A model generated the notes under the pieces. That model searched no databases. It was not told the origin of the DNA and saw nothing but the letters and a program-made list of their open reading frames with translations. Below, one piece after another: positions 8,663 to 16,968 of a stretch of 64,000 nt of DNA (its first letter is position 1; each line of letters begins with the position of its first letter). The position numbers and the translations under genes were made by a program. The DNA comes from Nocardia sp. NBC_01329 (GTDB lineage: Bacteria > Actinomycetota > Actinomycetes > Mycobacteriales > Mycobacteriaceae): contig NZ_CP108381.1 of assembly GCF_035956715.1 (NCBI RefSeq), forward strand, positions 620,001 through 684,000. The letters run 5' to 3'.

Positions 8663-9529
8663 CTAGACAGCCTCGGCCATGTCTCCGAACATCGCCGCCG
8701 CCGCAGTCGTCAAACCCTCGTCATACACCCGGTTGTAGACAGCGGTCGTCATCCGCACATCGTGACCATGCCACGCCGCGACCGTCGACGCCGGAACATT
8801 GGCGTGCAGCATCACTGACACCGACGTGTGCCGGAGGTTGCGCAGCGTGATTCGGGGCAGCTCCGCTGCAATACGGATGCGGTGAAACCACCCTGTGAAC
8901 GTGCGCGGCAGTACCGGGCGACCATCGAACGAGGAACACATGTGCGCGCCCTCATCCCACGGCAGCCCCAACGCCGCCCGCTCCTTTTCCTGCTGGGTCC
9001 GCAGTTCACGCAAGGCCGTAGCCGCCTCTGCCGGCAGCGGCAACGTACGGCGCGAGCGCGTCGTTTTCGGCTCGTCGACCGCGTGCTCCTTGCCCTCGAC
9101 CTCCACGTGCCCCTGCTCGATACTCAACGTCTCTCGCGTGAGGTCGATGTCGGACCAGCGCAGGCCGCACACCTCCGATCGGCGAAGCCCGTAGGTCGAC
9201 AGCAGGAAAGCCGCATACAGCCGATCCTCCTTCGCCTTCTCGGCGAACGTGTGCACCTGCTCGCGGGTCCACACATCCGCGGAGGTGACCTTGCCCGGCC
9301 GCTGCCGCGGAGCATCCACGTATTCGGCAGGGTCACGGGGGATCATTCCTTGCCGGGTCGCGTACTCGGTGACCTCCTGGACCATGACGAGCGCCAACCG
9401 GACCGTCGACGGCTCCAGTGGCTTGCCCTTCATCGAGCCCGTCTCCAGCATCGTGGAAACCCATTCGTCCACATGCGCCACGGCCTCGTCTTTGTACTCG
9501 GGCGAGTACTTCTTCCGCTGATGAGCCAC
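8663..9529 (-). CDS. Tyrosine recombinase (integrase) with IS3-OrfA-like N-terminus
   Basis: A 288-residue integrase. The core-binding domain covers about residues 18-95 and the catalytic domain about 100-275. Visible catalytic elements are Arg in GLRRSEVCGLRW, the LRHTS box, GHDVRMTT and the nucleophile Tyr in AVYNRVYD. The His of the usual HxLR box is Arg here (RNLRHT). The first residues (MAHQRKKYSPEYKDEAV) resemble the start of IS3-family OrfA transposase proteins, not an integrase, and the protein is about 100 residues shorter than typical tRNA-linked integrases. Its 3' end faces the tRNA. It is probably a damaged element integrase; activity is doubtful. Confidence 0.8.
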   Translation of the reverse strand: MAHQRKKYSPEYKDEAVAHVDEWVSTMLETGSMKGKPLEPSTVRLALVMVQEVTEYATRQGMIPRDPAEYVDAPRQRPGKVTSADVWTREQVHTFAEKAKEDRLYAAFLLSTYGLRRSEVCGLRWSDIDLTRETLSIEQGHVEVEGKEHAVDEPKTTRSRRTLPLPAEAATALRELRTQQEKERAALGLPWDEGAHMCSSFDGRPVLPRTFTGWFHRIRIAAELPRITLRNLRHTSVSVMLHANVPASTVAAWHGHDVRMTTAVYNRVYDEGLTTAAAAMFGDMAEAV

Positions 9530-9662
9530 GACCTATTTTCCCTCACATTTCCGTAACCGCCTTATCAGGGTCACTGTCCGGAGGGAGCCGGGCACCTCAA
9601 TTTCGTCTGCCGCTCGCGTCGAGTTTTCTGTCATTTCTGTTCCTTTGGGCGGTATCGAAGGT

Positions 9663-10745
9663 TCAGTCGTTGCCGAGGGCGGTGGCGGGGATGGTGTTGC
9701 CGCCCCGGAAGAGGAATATCGGGGCGACCTGCTTTTTCAGGTCGAGGAGGCGCTGGTAGTCCCCTGGTGCGTATCCGGCCGGTATGCGTGTGGGGTCGGC
9801 CGGCCCGAACTGGAAGTTCAGCGAGAATCCGCCGGTCGTCCAGGGCTGTATCGCGTCGAGGACACCGTTGTGCGCGGTGCCCAGGAGGTCGGGGTCGAGT
9901 CCGTCCGCGGGTGACAGGACGCTGAGCAGGTAGCGGGCGTCGCGGTGGCCGACCGCGCTGGGTTCTTGCGGTGGCCTGGACAACGCGCCGCCGAGATGGC
10001 GTAGGCCGATGATGAGCGGCAGCTCCGAGCCGGTCTGCGCCAGAATAGTTTCGGTTGTCCCGGTGCCTTCGCGGAGGAAGATGTTGGTGCCCTGATAGGA
10101 GTGCGGGTCGGAGGGATCGTCGAATACAGCGGCCGACTCGGCGAAGGCCATATCGCGGACGGTGTCCACGAGACAGGTACCGAGATCACGCAGCGGCGCG
10201 ATCACTGTCTCGCCCGCGTCGGAGTCTCCGGCGTAGGCGAGCTGGATGTGGGCGACCAGACGTCCTCGCAGCGGGTCGGGGACTTCCGGGATGTCGGGGA
10301 ACGGGATCAGCAGTATCGCCGAGGTCATCTCCTCCGGAACGGAAGCCGTCCAGCGCAGCCAGCCATCCAGAATCGCCGGGCCGGCGTCGAAGTAGAGCCC
10401 GCCCCCGTACAGTCGCGGCACCGGTACCAGGGCGATCTCCATGCCGGTGACCACCCCGAAATTGCCGCCGCCGCCACGCAACGCCCAGAACAGGTCCGGC
10501 TCGAACTCGGCCGTCACTTCACGCAGCCGGCCGTCGGCGGTGACGAGTTCGAGGCGGCGCACCTGATCGGCGGCGTAACCGTATCGCCGGGCCAGCAGTC
10601 CGATTCCGCCCCCCCAGGCTGTAGGACACGGCACCGACTTGCGGTAGCGAACCACTCAGCGGGGCCAGCCCGTGACCGGCCGCCGCGTCGATGACCTGCT
10701 GCCAGCACACACCCGCCTCGATCCACGCGGACTCACCCGAAAAGA
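9663..10745 (-). pseudogene. FAD-linked oxidoreductase with BBE domain, frameshifted and 5'-truncated
   Basis: The reverse strand encodes most of a berberine-bridge-type flavoprotein: GGGIGLLARRYGYAADQVR, an EFEPDLFWALRGGGGNFGVV block, and the C-terminal BBE segment ending ADPTRIPAGYAPGDYQRL. The N-terminal FAD part (AWIEAGVCWQQVIDAA to GAVSYSLGG) continues in another frame. The switch falls at a run of seven C at 10609-10615, so either one base was lost or gained in evolution, or the assembly is wrong there. About 60-100 N-terminal residues before AWIEAG are absent, and the sequence joins a WYL-regulator tail on the other strand. It is non-functional as written. Confidence 0.75.
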
Positions 10746-10879
10746 TCGCCACGGCCCTCATCGCCCTCGACGCACCCTTCACCCTCGACGCGCCACCCGA
10801 ACTTCGCGACGAACTGCATATCCTCGCCGAGCGTCTGGCGACCGCCGCCCGCCCACCGGAGAATACTGAGTTCCCATAG
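10730..10879 (+). pseudogene. C-terminal tail of a WYL-type regulator
   Basis: About 50 codons in good codon usage read DSPEKIATALIALDAPF, then LDAPPELRDELHILAERLA. This pattern closes YafY-type HTH/WYL regulators (PPELRxxLxxLAxRL). No HTH or WYL core lies upstream; the sequence runs straight into the truncated oxidoreductase on the opposite strand. It is probably a deletion or rearrangement scar. The family assignment rests only on this tail. Confidence 0.5.
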
Positions 10880-11047
10880 CGTGGCTTAGGGGTTCCTGAA
10901 AGCCGCCGCCTTGTTCTTCGCCGGTCACGGTTGTCGAGGTCCGTCGCGTCCGGGCCCGCCACGACGCACTCGCTCAATGGTTCGAGCGCTACAACTACGC
11001 TCGCCCACACACCGCCTGCGGCGGCCGACCCTGGTGCAGGAGTGTCT

Positions 11048-11966
11048 TCAGGTGTATCGAACGGTCGTCAAGTTTTCCGAGACCGCCCAGAGCCGCTGCC
11101 CTATTCCGATGTCGGTCGCCGCCGCGGACAGTCGCACCCGCTTCGGTGCGCCACGCAATTCGCCCGCGCCGCCCGGCCCGATGAACTCGCCGCCGCGCAC
11201 TTCGGGTGCGGTCGCGGCAAACAGCTGCGGTAACGCGCCCTGGTCCGGGGATTGGGCGAGCGGGCTGAGGATCCGGCCGTACACCATCCGGATCGCGCCG
11301 ACGGGTGTGCCGCGCTGCAGGTTGGTGGCGGCGTAACCAGGGTGTGCGAGCACGCTGCGGACCTGACTGCCCTGCGCAGTCAGTCGCCGGTGTAGCTCCC
11401 AGCCGAAGACGGCGTTGGCCAGCTTGGACTGGTTGTAGAAACGCATCGGCGCGTAGTTTGCGCTCGCCTGCGAGGTCGTCGAAGAACAACCGTCCCTGAC
11501 GGTGATTGGCCGAGGTCACCGTGACCACTCGTGAATCGTCGCCGGTGAGCAGGTCGAGCAGCAGGCCGGTGAGGGCGAAGTGGCCGAGATGGTTTGCGGC
11601 GAATTGTAATTCGTGTCCCTGCGCACTGAGGGTGCGTGGTGGCGCCAGCACGCCCGCGTTGTTGATCAGCACATCCAGCCGGTCATGGTCTGCCCGAATT
11701 AGGTCGGCGAACGCTCGGATCGAATCGAGGTCGGCCAAGTCGACGCTGCGAACTTCCAGGCGAGCTCCTGGCTGCTCGGCGCTGATCCGTGCGGCCGCGC
11801 GGTGTCCCTTGTTCTTGTCACGTACGGCGAGGATCACTCGCCCACCCCTGCTGGCGATCGCCCGGGTGGTCGCCAGGCCGAGGCCGCTGTTGGCCCCGGT
11901 AATGACGAAAAGCCGCCCGGTCTGATCAGGAATCGTCGTGGCGTCCCAGGATGTTCGCTCAGTCAT
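11048..11966 (-). pseudogene. Short-chain dehydrogenase (retinol-dehydrogenase-like), single-base frameshift
   Basis: From the ATG at 11966 the frame shows a complete Rossmann start (TGANSGLGLATTRAIA), VDLADL, LINNAGV, and NHLGHFALTGLLL with the TVTSANH catalytic Ser region. After DDLAGERK the frame breaks. The next frame (11048-11446) continues with MRFYNQSKLANAVF, the YxxxK catalytic pair, and LAHPGYAATNLQ. One extra base near 11455-11460 accounts for the shift. All catalytic residues exist across the two frames, so this is a recent lesion or a sequencing error. It is divergent from the TetR gene at 12049, which probably regulates it. Confidence 0.8.
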
Positions 11967-11984
11967 ACGGCACATGATGACTGG

Positions 11985-12019
11985 AGTGTCACTTAGTGTC
12001 AATCTGGCTGCAAGTGTCA
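11985..12019. promoter_or_regulatory. Three AGTGTCA repeats between SDR and TetR genes
   Basis: AGTGTCA occurs at 11985-11991, 11995-12001 and 12013-12019 in the 82-base divergent intergenic region. The first two start exactly 10 bases apart, one helical turn. Position and spacing suggest an operator for the adjacent TetR protein; this is an inference. Confidence 0.45.
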
Positions 12020-12048
12020 TATGCGGCATGGTGCGCTACGCTTGTCGA

Positions 12049-12657
12049 GTGACTGATCCCGCCGGAATCACCATGGCCGAGCGCAAACGCCGACTTGTCG
12101 CCGGCGAGCTGACCGAATCGGCGCTACAGCTACTGGTGAGCAAGGGCTTCGAAGCGGTCACCGTCGACGAAATCACCACTGCTGCAGGTGTTTCCAAACG
12201 CACCTTTTTTCGCTATTTCGAGTCGAAGGAGGACGTGGTCGTCCAGTTCCTGGCCGAGATGGGTACGAGAATCCACGCTGAACTGGCCGCACGCCCCATC
12301 GCCGAGCCCCCATCCGTCGCCTGGCGGCACGCTGTCTGGGTCCCCATCGCCGCCTGCGGCGATCACGCCGACCGGGCGCTCCGAGTAGTCCAACTGATCC
12401 TGCGTACACCCGCCCTCCGCTCGCGCTTCCTGGAACGCCAGGTGCAGTGGCACCGAGACCTGACCGCGCAAGTAGCCCGCAGGCACGACCTCGACCCTGA
12501 CCGCGATCTTTATCCGCGGATGGCTGCCGGAATGGCGCTGACCGCCTTCAACACGGTCCTCCAATGCTGGAGCGACAGCGACGGCGCAGCGGACCCCGCC
12601 GACTTGACCGATCGGGCCTTCGCAGTGATCATCCCGGGCTTGGACTCCCGAACATAA
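12049..12657 (+). CDS. TetR-family transcriptional regulator
   Basis: A 202-residue repressor. The N-terminal HTH reads ALQLLVSKGFEAVTVDEITTAAGVSKRTFFRYFESKEDVV (split here by description: helix 2 VDEITTAAG, helix 3 SKRTFFRYF). The ligand domain ends with a segment rich in Asp and Leu that fits the MftR-like actinobacterial type. The GTG at 12049 (VTDPAGIT) is preferred because in-frame starts further upstream run into the divergent SDR promoter region. It is divergent from the frameshifted SDR and probably controls both genes through the repeats at 11985. Confidence 0.88.
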   Translation: MTDPAGITMAERKRRLVAGELTESALQLLVSKGFEAVTVDEITTAAGVSKRTFFRYFESKEDVVVQFLAEMGTRIHAELAARPIAEPPSVAWRHAVWVPIAACGDHADRALRVVQLILRTPALRSRFLERQVQWHRDLTAQVARRHDLDPDRDLYPRMAAGMALTAFNTVLQCWSDSDGAADPADLTDRAFAVIIPGLDSRT

Positions 12658-12815
12658 GGCACCCGAACATGGAAGGAGACCGGTCGATGACTGGCCCTTC
12701 CGGAATGTCCGCCGAGCTGCTCGATCGCAGACCAGGGCAACACCCGTTCCGCAACCGTCGCCTCCGGACGCGGACCGGAGGCGTTGATCCGGAGCCACCG
12801 GGACGATCTGCATCC

Positions 12816-12832
12816 ATGACCTCAGAGGTCAT
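12816..12832. promoter_or_regulatory. 17-bp perfect palindrome upstream of alpha/beta hydrolase
   Basis: ATGACCTC-A-GAGGTCAT is a perfect 8-1-8 palindrome 59 bases before the hydrolase start. It looks like an operator for a dimeric repressor. Which regulator binds is unknown. Confidence 0.4.
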
Positions 12833-12891
12833 CTCTTGAGGGCACCGGCGCGATCAGCGTCGGTGCCGACAGCAATTCGACGATCGGAGCG

Positions 12892-13713
12892 ATGATGGGC
12901 AAGAGCGGCGACGAGTTCGCGGTGACCGAGGGCGTGCTGCGGCACGGAATGCCGTATCTGGCGTTGGGTAACGGACGGCCGCTGGTCTTCCTGCGCTGGT
13001 TCACTCCCGATCATGCGAATCCGACCGGGTGGATGCGGTCCTCGGAGCTGAAAAAGCTGGCCGGGCTCGCACGGAATTTCCGGGTGTACGCGGTGAGCCG
13101 GGCGCCGGGAACGGCGGCCGGAGCCACCATGGCCGACCTCGCCGGTGAACACGCCGAGGCGTTGCGTGCCGAGTTCGGTGAGCCGGTCGATGTCCTCGGG
13201 GTGTCCTCCGGTGGTTCGATCGCGTTGCAACTGGCCGTCGATCATCCCGACGTGGTGCGCAAGCTCGTGGTGGTGTCGGCGGCCTGCCGACTGGATCCAG
13301 CGCTGCGGATCGGTCAGCGGCGCTACGCCGAGGCGGTGCTGGCGGGCAGGCGCGGCCTGCACCATATGGCGCTCACCACCGTCGGCAACCCGGTGGGCGC
13401 GCGTTTGGTCGGTGCGGCGATGTGGTTGGTCGATCCGCTGGTTCGGCCGAAGTCGCCTGCCGACACCCACCATTTCCTGCTTGCCGAAGATGGTTTCGAT
13501 GTCACCGAACGCCTCGGCGAGATCATGGTCCCGGCCTTGATCATCGGCGGTGAGCGCGATACCTCCTACAGCGCCGAGAGCTTCCGGCAGACCGCCGACG
13601 GCATCCCGGACGGGCGGCTGGTCCGGTATCCGGGTACCGGCCATATGGGTGCGGTCTCACATTCGGATTTCGTCGACGATGTCGTGCGATTCCTCGGCGA
13701 CACATCAACATAG
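12892..13713 (+). CDS. Alpha/beta-hydrolase
   Basis: A 273-residue alpha/beta-hydrolase of TAP/esterase-like type. The nucleophile Ser sits in GVSSGGS near residue 104, the acid in GGERD near 223, and the His in GTGHMG near 252, completing a triad. There is no oxyanion HG motif; LRWFTPD occupies that position, as in the DUF-type hydrolases of Actinobacteria. Two consecutive ATGs (12892, 12895) are possible starts. It stands alone, with a palindrome upstream and a truncated jetD downstream. The substrate cannot be predicted. Confidence 0.85.
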   Translation: MMGKSGDEFAVTEGVLRHGMPYLALGNGRPLVFLRWFTPDHANPTGWMRSSELKKLAGLARNFRVYAVSRAPGTAAGATMADLAGEHAEALRAEFGEPVDVLGVSSGGSIALQLAVDHPDVVRKLVVVSAACRLDPALRIGQRRYAEAVLAGRRGLHHMALTTVGNPVGARLVGAAMWLVDPLVRPKSPADTHHFLLAEDGFDVTERLGEIMVPALIIGGERDTSYSAESFRQTADGIPDGRLVRYPGTGHMGAVSHSDFVDDVVRFLGDTST

Positions 13714-13780
13714 ACGGCGGTGGGCGACTCGCCACTGTTTCCGATCAGGGCGCCTGACGTGGCGTCGAGCAGCTAGACCG

Positions 13781-14182
13781 CACGAGATCACCTACCTCGC
13801 TTTCCCGTCTGTCGAGGACGCTGTCGTCATCTTCGGTGAGGGCTACGCAGCATCCCGGTTGCAGCCCTTGAAGTGGCTGGATCAGAAGAATCTCGTCTAC
13901 TGGGGCGACATCGACACCCACGGATTCGCGATCCTGAACAGCGTGCGCCGCTCATTTGCAGGTGCGCGGTCCATGCTCATGGACCGCACCAGTCCCCTTG
14001 CCCACGAGAGTCACTGGGGCGCCGAGCCGAACCCCACCCGCGAGCACCTCGAGTTACTCAGCCCGGACGAAGCGAGCCTTTACACCGACCTTGCGGAGGG
14101 GGTTCTGGGCAGGTCCGTGCGGCTGGAGCAAGAACGCATCTCCTACACCGCCATCGAGCAGGCCACCCAGCGGTTCCGCTGA
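13781..14182 (+). pseudogene. Wadjet protein JetD, C-terminal fragment (DUF2220-type)
   Basis: About 133 codons match the C-terminal Toprim-like part of JetD, the nuclease of the Wadjet anti-plasmid system. Visible are EITYLAFPSVEDAVVIFG, YWGDIDTHGFAILN, ARSMLMDR, TPLAHESHWG-like spacing and a closing RLEQERISYTAIE. The fragment begins inside the conserved ENExxxLAFP motif, so everything N-terminal has been lost, and no jetA, jetB or jetC lies nearby. No start codon or ribosome site is in place. It is a relic of a defence system once carried in this region. Confidence 0.72.
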
Positions 14183-14329
14183 CTCCGGACACCTCATCGG
14201 CCGAGTCCAACCGATCCCAACCCGCATAGCTGGTGGCCGCCTTTCGGGGCTGGTCAGCCGGATCTATCGACACTGTAATGCGAGGCTCTTCCACGCCGTG
14301 TGCGGGTGGCGCTCATCCACGTGGCCGAC

Positions 14330-14719
14330 TCAGGACGGTCGTGCTCGTCCGTGGGAGTCGCGGGTGGGTATTCCGTGTCGGCGTAGTGCGGCCAGGACGG
14401 TGGTGTGGGCGACGTCGAGGTGGTTGCCGACGCGTGTCAGTGACCAGCCGAGCCGGTAGAGGTGGATGGCGGTGTCGACCTGGTCAGGAGACAGACCGCA
14501 GCGGCGCATGGGCACCTGGTGCCGGTGGAGGATGGTGCTGACCGTACGTCGTTCGATGCCAAAACGGGCGGCCAGTTCGTACACGGTTGCTCCGGCCTGG
14601 TAGCCGGCGATCAGTTCCGCGACTTCTTCTGTGTCGAGTTGCCGTGCCCGCCGCAGCGTGGGCCGTTCCTCGGTCGGCAGGGCCGGTGTTATGGGGTCCG
14701 GTAGCTTCTGGAGCAGCAG
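14330..14719 (-). pseudogene. Recombinase-type tandem helix-turn-helix fragment
   Basis: The open frame (stop at 14720-14722, no start codon before the GTG at 14584) encodes two HTH units: [20 protein letters not shown] with [19 protein letters not shown], then [22 protein letters not shown] with [15 protein letters not shown]. This pattern is the C-terminal DNA-binding part of serine recombinase/resolvase-like proteins. No catalytic N-terminal domain precedes it. It could instead be a stand-alone small HTH protein starting at the GTG at 14584 (84 residues). Its location among relics favours a fragment. Confidence 0.5.
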
Positions 14720-14971
14720 TCATAGCCGTTGGCAGGCCGCAGCGCTGTCCGCGTGGTCGGGCGGCGGCCGCTCCTTCGTGGGTGCCGGCGACGCACGGGG
14801 TCCGGCTCGTCGATCGGTAGCAGGCACGTATTCCCATCGAGGAGAACGCCTTACAAGTCTTTGGGCCGTTGTATATCGTACCGTCAAACAACGGCAAGGT
14901 TGCTGTTCGTCACAGCCGGACCAGCACGGTTTCAGGTGTGAGCGGCGACACTACGAGGAAAGCGGGTTGGA

Positions 14972-16408
14972 ATGTCCCCGGAAGTGATCGGTTTCGCGCT
15001 GCTGATGATCGGCGTGATGATGCTGATTTCGAAGATCATCAGGGTGAAGTGGCGGCTGACGCAGAAGCTGTTCATTCCGAGTTCGATCATCGGTGGCGCG
15101 CTGGCGTTGCTGATCGGCCCGGATGTGTTGGGGCGGATCGCTTCCGCGTTGGGCACGGACCGGTTCGCCGAGTCGGGGTTGTTCACCTCCGAGATCTTGG
15201 ACGTGTGGAAAACGCTGCCGGGACTGTTGATCTCGCTGGTGTTCGCGGGTTTGCTGATGGGGCACAAGCTGCCGTCGCCCCGCGAGGCGTTCCGGGTCGC
15301 GGGCCCGCAGATCACCTTCGGTATCACTATCGCCAGCGGCCAGTACGTGTTCGGGTTGCTGCTGGCGATGCTGGTGCTGGGCCCGGTGTTCGGGCTGCCG
15401 GCGATGGCGGGCACGTTGATCGAGATCGGGTTCGAGGGCGGGCACGGGACCGCGGCCGGTATGGCCGGGACGTTCGAGGAATTCAACTTCCCCGAAGGCC
15501 AGGACCTGGCGCTGGGGCTGGCGACCGTCGGCATTCTGTCCGGTGTGGTGTGCGGGATCGCGCTGATCAACTGGGGTGTCCGCACAGGCAAGACCGCTGA
15601 GTTGAAGTCGAATGCTGCTCCGTCGGTGTCGGAGCAGGCGGGTCTGGTGGAAAAGGAGCGGCGGCGTTCGGCCGGGACGTTGACGGTCAATCCGTCCTCG
15701 ATCGAGCCGTTGACGCTGCATTTCGGGTTGCTCGCGGTGGCGGTGCTGATCGGGTGGCTGATCCTGTCGGGGCTGCAGTGGCTGGAGTCGAAACTGTGGG
15801 CCGACACCTTGGAGTTGTTCGCGCATGTGCCGCTGTTCCCGATCGCGATGATCGGCGGCATCATCGTGCAGGGTTTGATCCAGGTGTTCGACAAGGAAGA
15901 GATCGTCGATGTGCAGCTGATCGAACGTTTGCAGGGATTCAGTCTCGATGTCCTGGTCATCGCTGCCCTGGGAACCCTGTCGCTGCAATCCATCGCCGCC
16001 AATCTGGGCCCGTTCGTACTGTTGGCGGTCACCGGTCTGGTGTGGACGGTGGGTGCGTTCGTGTTCCTGGCTCGGCGGATGCTGCCCGACTTCTGGTTCG
16101 AACGCGGTATCGCTGATGTCGGGCAGGCGATGGGGGTGACGTCCACCGGTCTGATCCTGCTGCGCGTCGCCGACCCGGATCTGAAAACGCCCGCATACCA
16201 GGCATTCGGCTACAAACAGCTGATTCTGGAGCCGTTCTTCGGCGGCGGGCTGGTCACCGCCGGCGCGATCCCTGTGATCGCCAATTTCGGTGCCGGCGCG
16301 CTGTTCGCGGGCATGCTCGCACTGTTCATCGGTGCGCTTGCCACGGGACTGCTCTACTTCGGCCGCCGCCGCACCTCGACCCCGGCCTCGGAGCCGGTGA
16401 GCACCTGA
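14972..16408 (+). CDS. gltS: Sodium:glutamate symporter, GltS/ESS family
   Basis: A 478-residue membrane protein with about 10-12 hydrophobic helices, split by a hydrophilic loop around residues 205-250. Each half carries the re-entrant pattern of the ESS family, the first with GFEGGHGTAAGMAGTF near residue 150 and the second around GIADVGQAMGVTSTGL near 385. It should import glutamate with Na+. The ATG at 14972 begins the first helix. It is slightly longer than the E. coli protein (401) because of the central loop. A strong terminator follows. Confidence 0.85.
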   Translation: MSPEVIGFALLMIGVMMLISKIIRVKWRLTQKLFIPSSIIGGALALLIGPDVLGRIASALGTDRFAESGLFTSEILDVWKTLPGLLISLVFAGLLMGHKLPSPREAFRVAGPQITFGITIASGQYVFGLLLAMLVLGPVFGLPAMAGTLIEIGFEGGHGTAAGMAGTFEEFNFPEGQDLALGLATVGILSGVVCGIALINWGVRTGKTAELKSNAAPSVSEQAGLVEKERRRSAGTLTVNPSSIEPLTLHFGLLAVAVLIGWLILSGLQWLESKLWADTLELFAHVPLFPIAMIGGIIVQGLIQVFDKEEIVDVQLIERLQGFSLDVLVIAALGTLSLQSIAANLGPFVLLAVTGLVWTVGAFVFLARRMLPDFWFERGIADVGQAMGVTSTGLILLRVADPDLKTPAYQAFGYKQLILEPFFGGGLVTAGAIPVIANFGAGALFAGMLALFIGALATGLLYFGRRRTSTPASEPVST

Positions 16409-16430
16409 ACGGGTAAGGCAGGTGAAAGCA

Positions 16431-16470
16431 GCGCGGCGCCGGAGCTCGAAGCTCCGGCGCCGCGCTTGTT
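16431..16470 (+). terminator. Strong hairpin terminator after gltS
   Basis: A perfect 16-bp GC-rich stem (16431-16446 with 16450-16465) and a 3-base loop CGA, followed by TTGTT. It lies 22 bases past the gltS stop. Confidence 0.85.
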
Positions 16471-16509
16471 GCCGGAACCGCTGATCTCGCGCTGCCATAC
16501 GATGCCGAG

Positions 16510-16953
16510 GTGTTCCTGGTCGCGATGATCGCTGGTGTGGCTGTCACCGCGGCCGCGGGGGCGGTGTGCGGGGCGGCTTACTTTCACGTGCTGGTGCCGT
16601 TCAACGAGGCGCTGCGCAGTAAGTCCGCTCCCAGCTATACCGGTCGGCGTGAGGCGGTGGTCCTGGCGCATACCTGTAGGTCCGGGCACGAGTCTTCTTC
16701 GTGCGTGTGCTCGCGGCGCTCTCGCCGCACCCTGTTGGAATATCAGGGCGCGGACTGGCGGCGGCGTCGATACGCGGTGCCCGGTGAGTACCCCGTAGGA
16801 CAACAGGTACCCGTCCGAGTCAGCTACTCCAGCAACCGGCCATATCCTCTGACCTGGACCACCGTCGGGCACACCGCGATCCGAGGCGCACTCGTCGGCG
16901 CAGCGCTCGGTCTGGCTCACGCTGTGCTGCTGAGTGTGCTGCTGTATGCCTGA
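16510..16953 (+). CDS. Membrane protein with two terminal helices, hypothetical
   Basis: A 147-residue protein starting at GTG 16510. One N-terminal helix (residues about 2-22) is followed by an extracytoplasmic or cytoplasmic domain with CRSGHESSSCVC-type cysteines, a GQQVPVRVSYSSNRPYPLTW stretch and a second C-terminal helix. The middle resembles the beta-rich DUF3592-type layout, but I am not sure of the family. It is isolated between the gltS terminator and the convergent nhaA, whose stop lies 15 bases away. Confidence 0.65.
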   Translation: MFLVAMIAGVAVTAAAGAVCGAAYFHVLVPFNEALRSKSAPSYTGRREAVVLAHTCRSGHESSSCVCSRRSRRTLLEYQGADWRRRRYAVPGEYPVGQQVPVRVSYSSNRPYPLTWTTVGHTAIRGALVGAALGLAHAVLLSVLLYA

Positions 16954-16968
16954 CCCGGAACTTCTATT

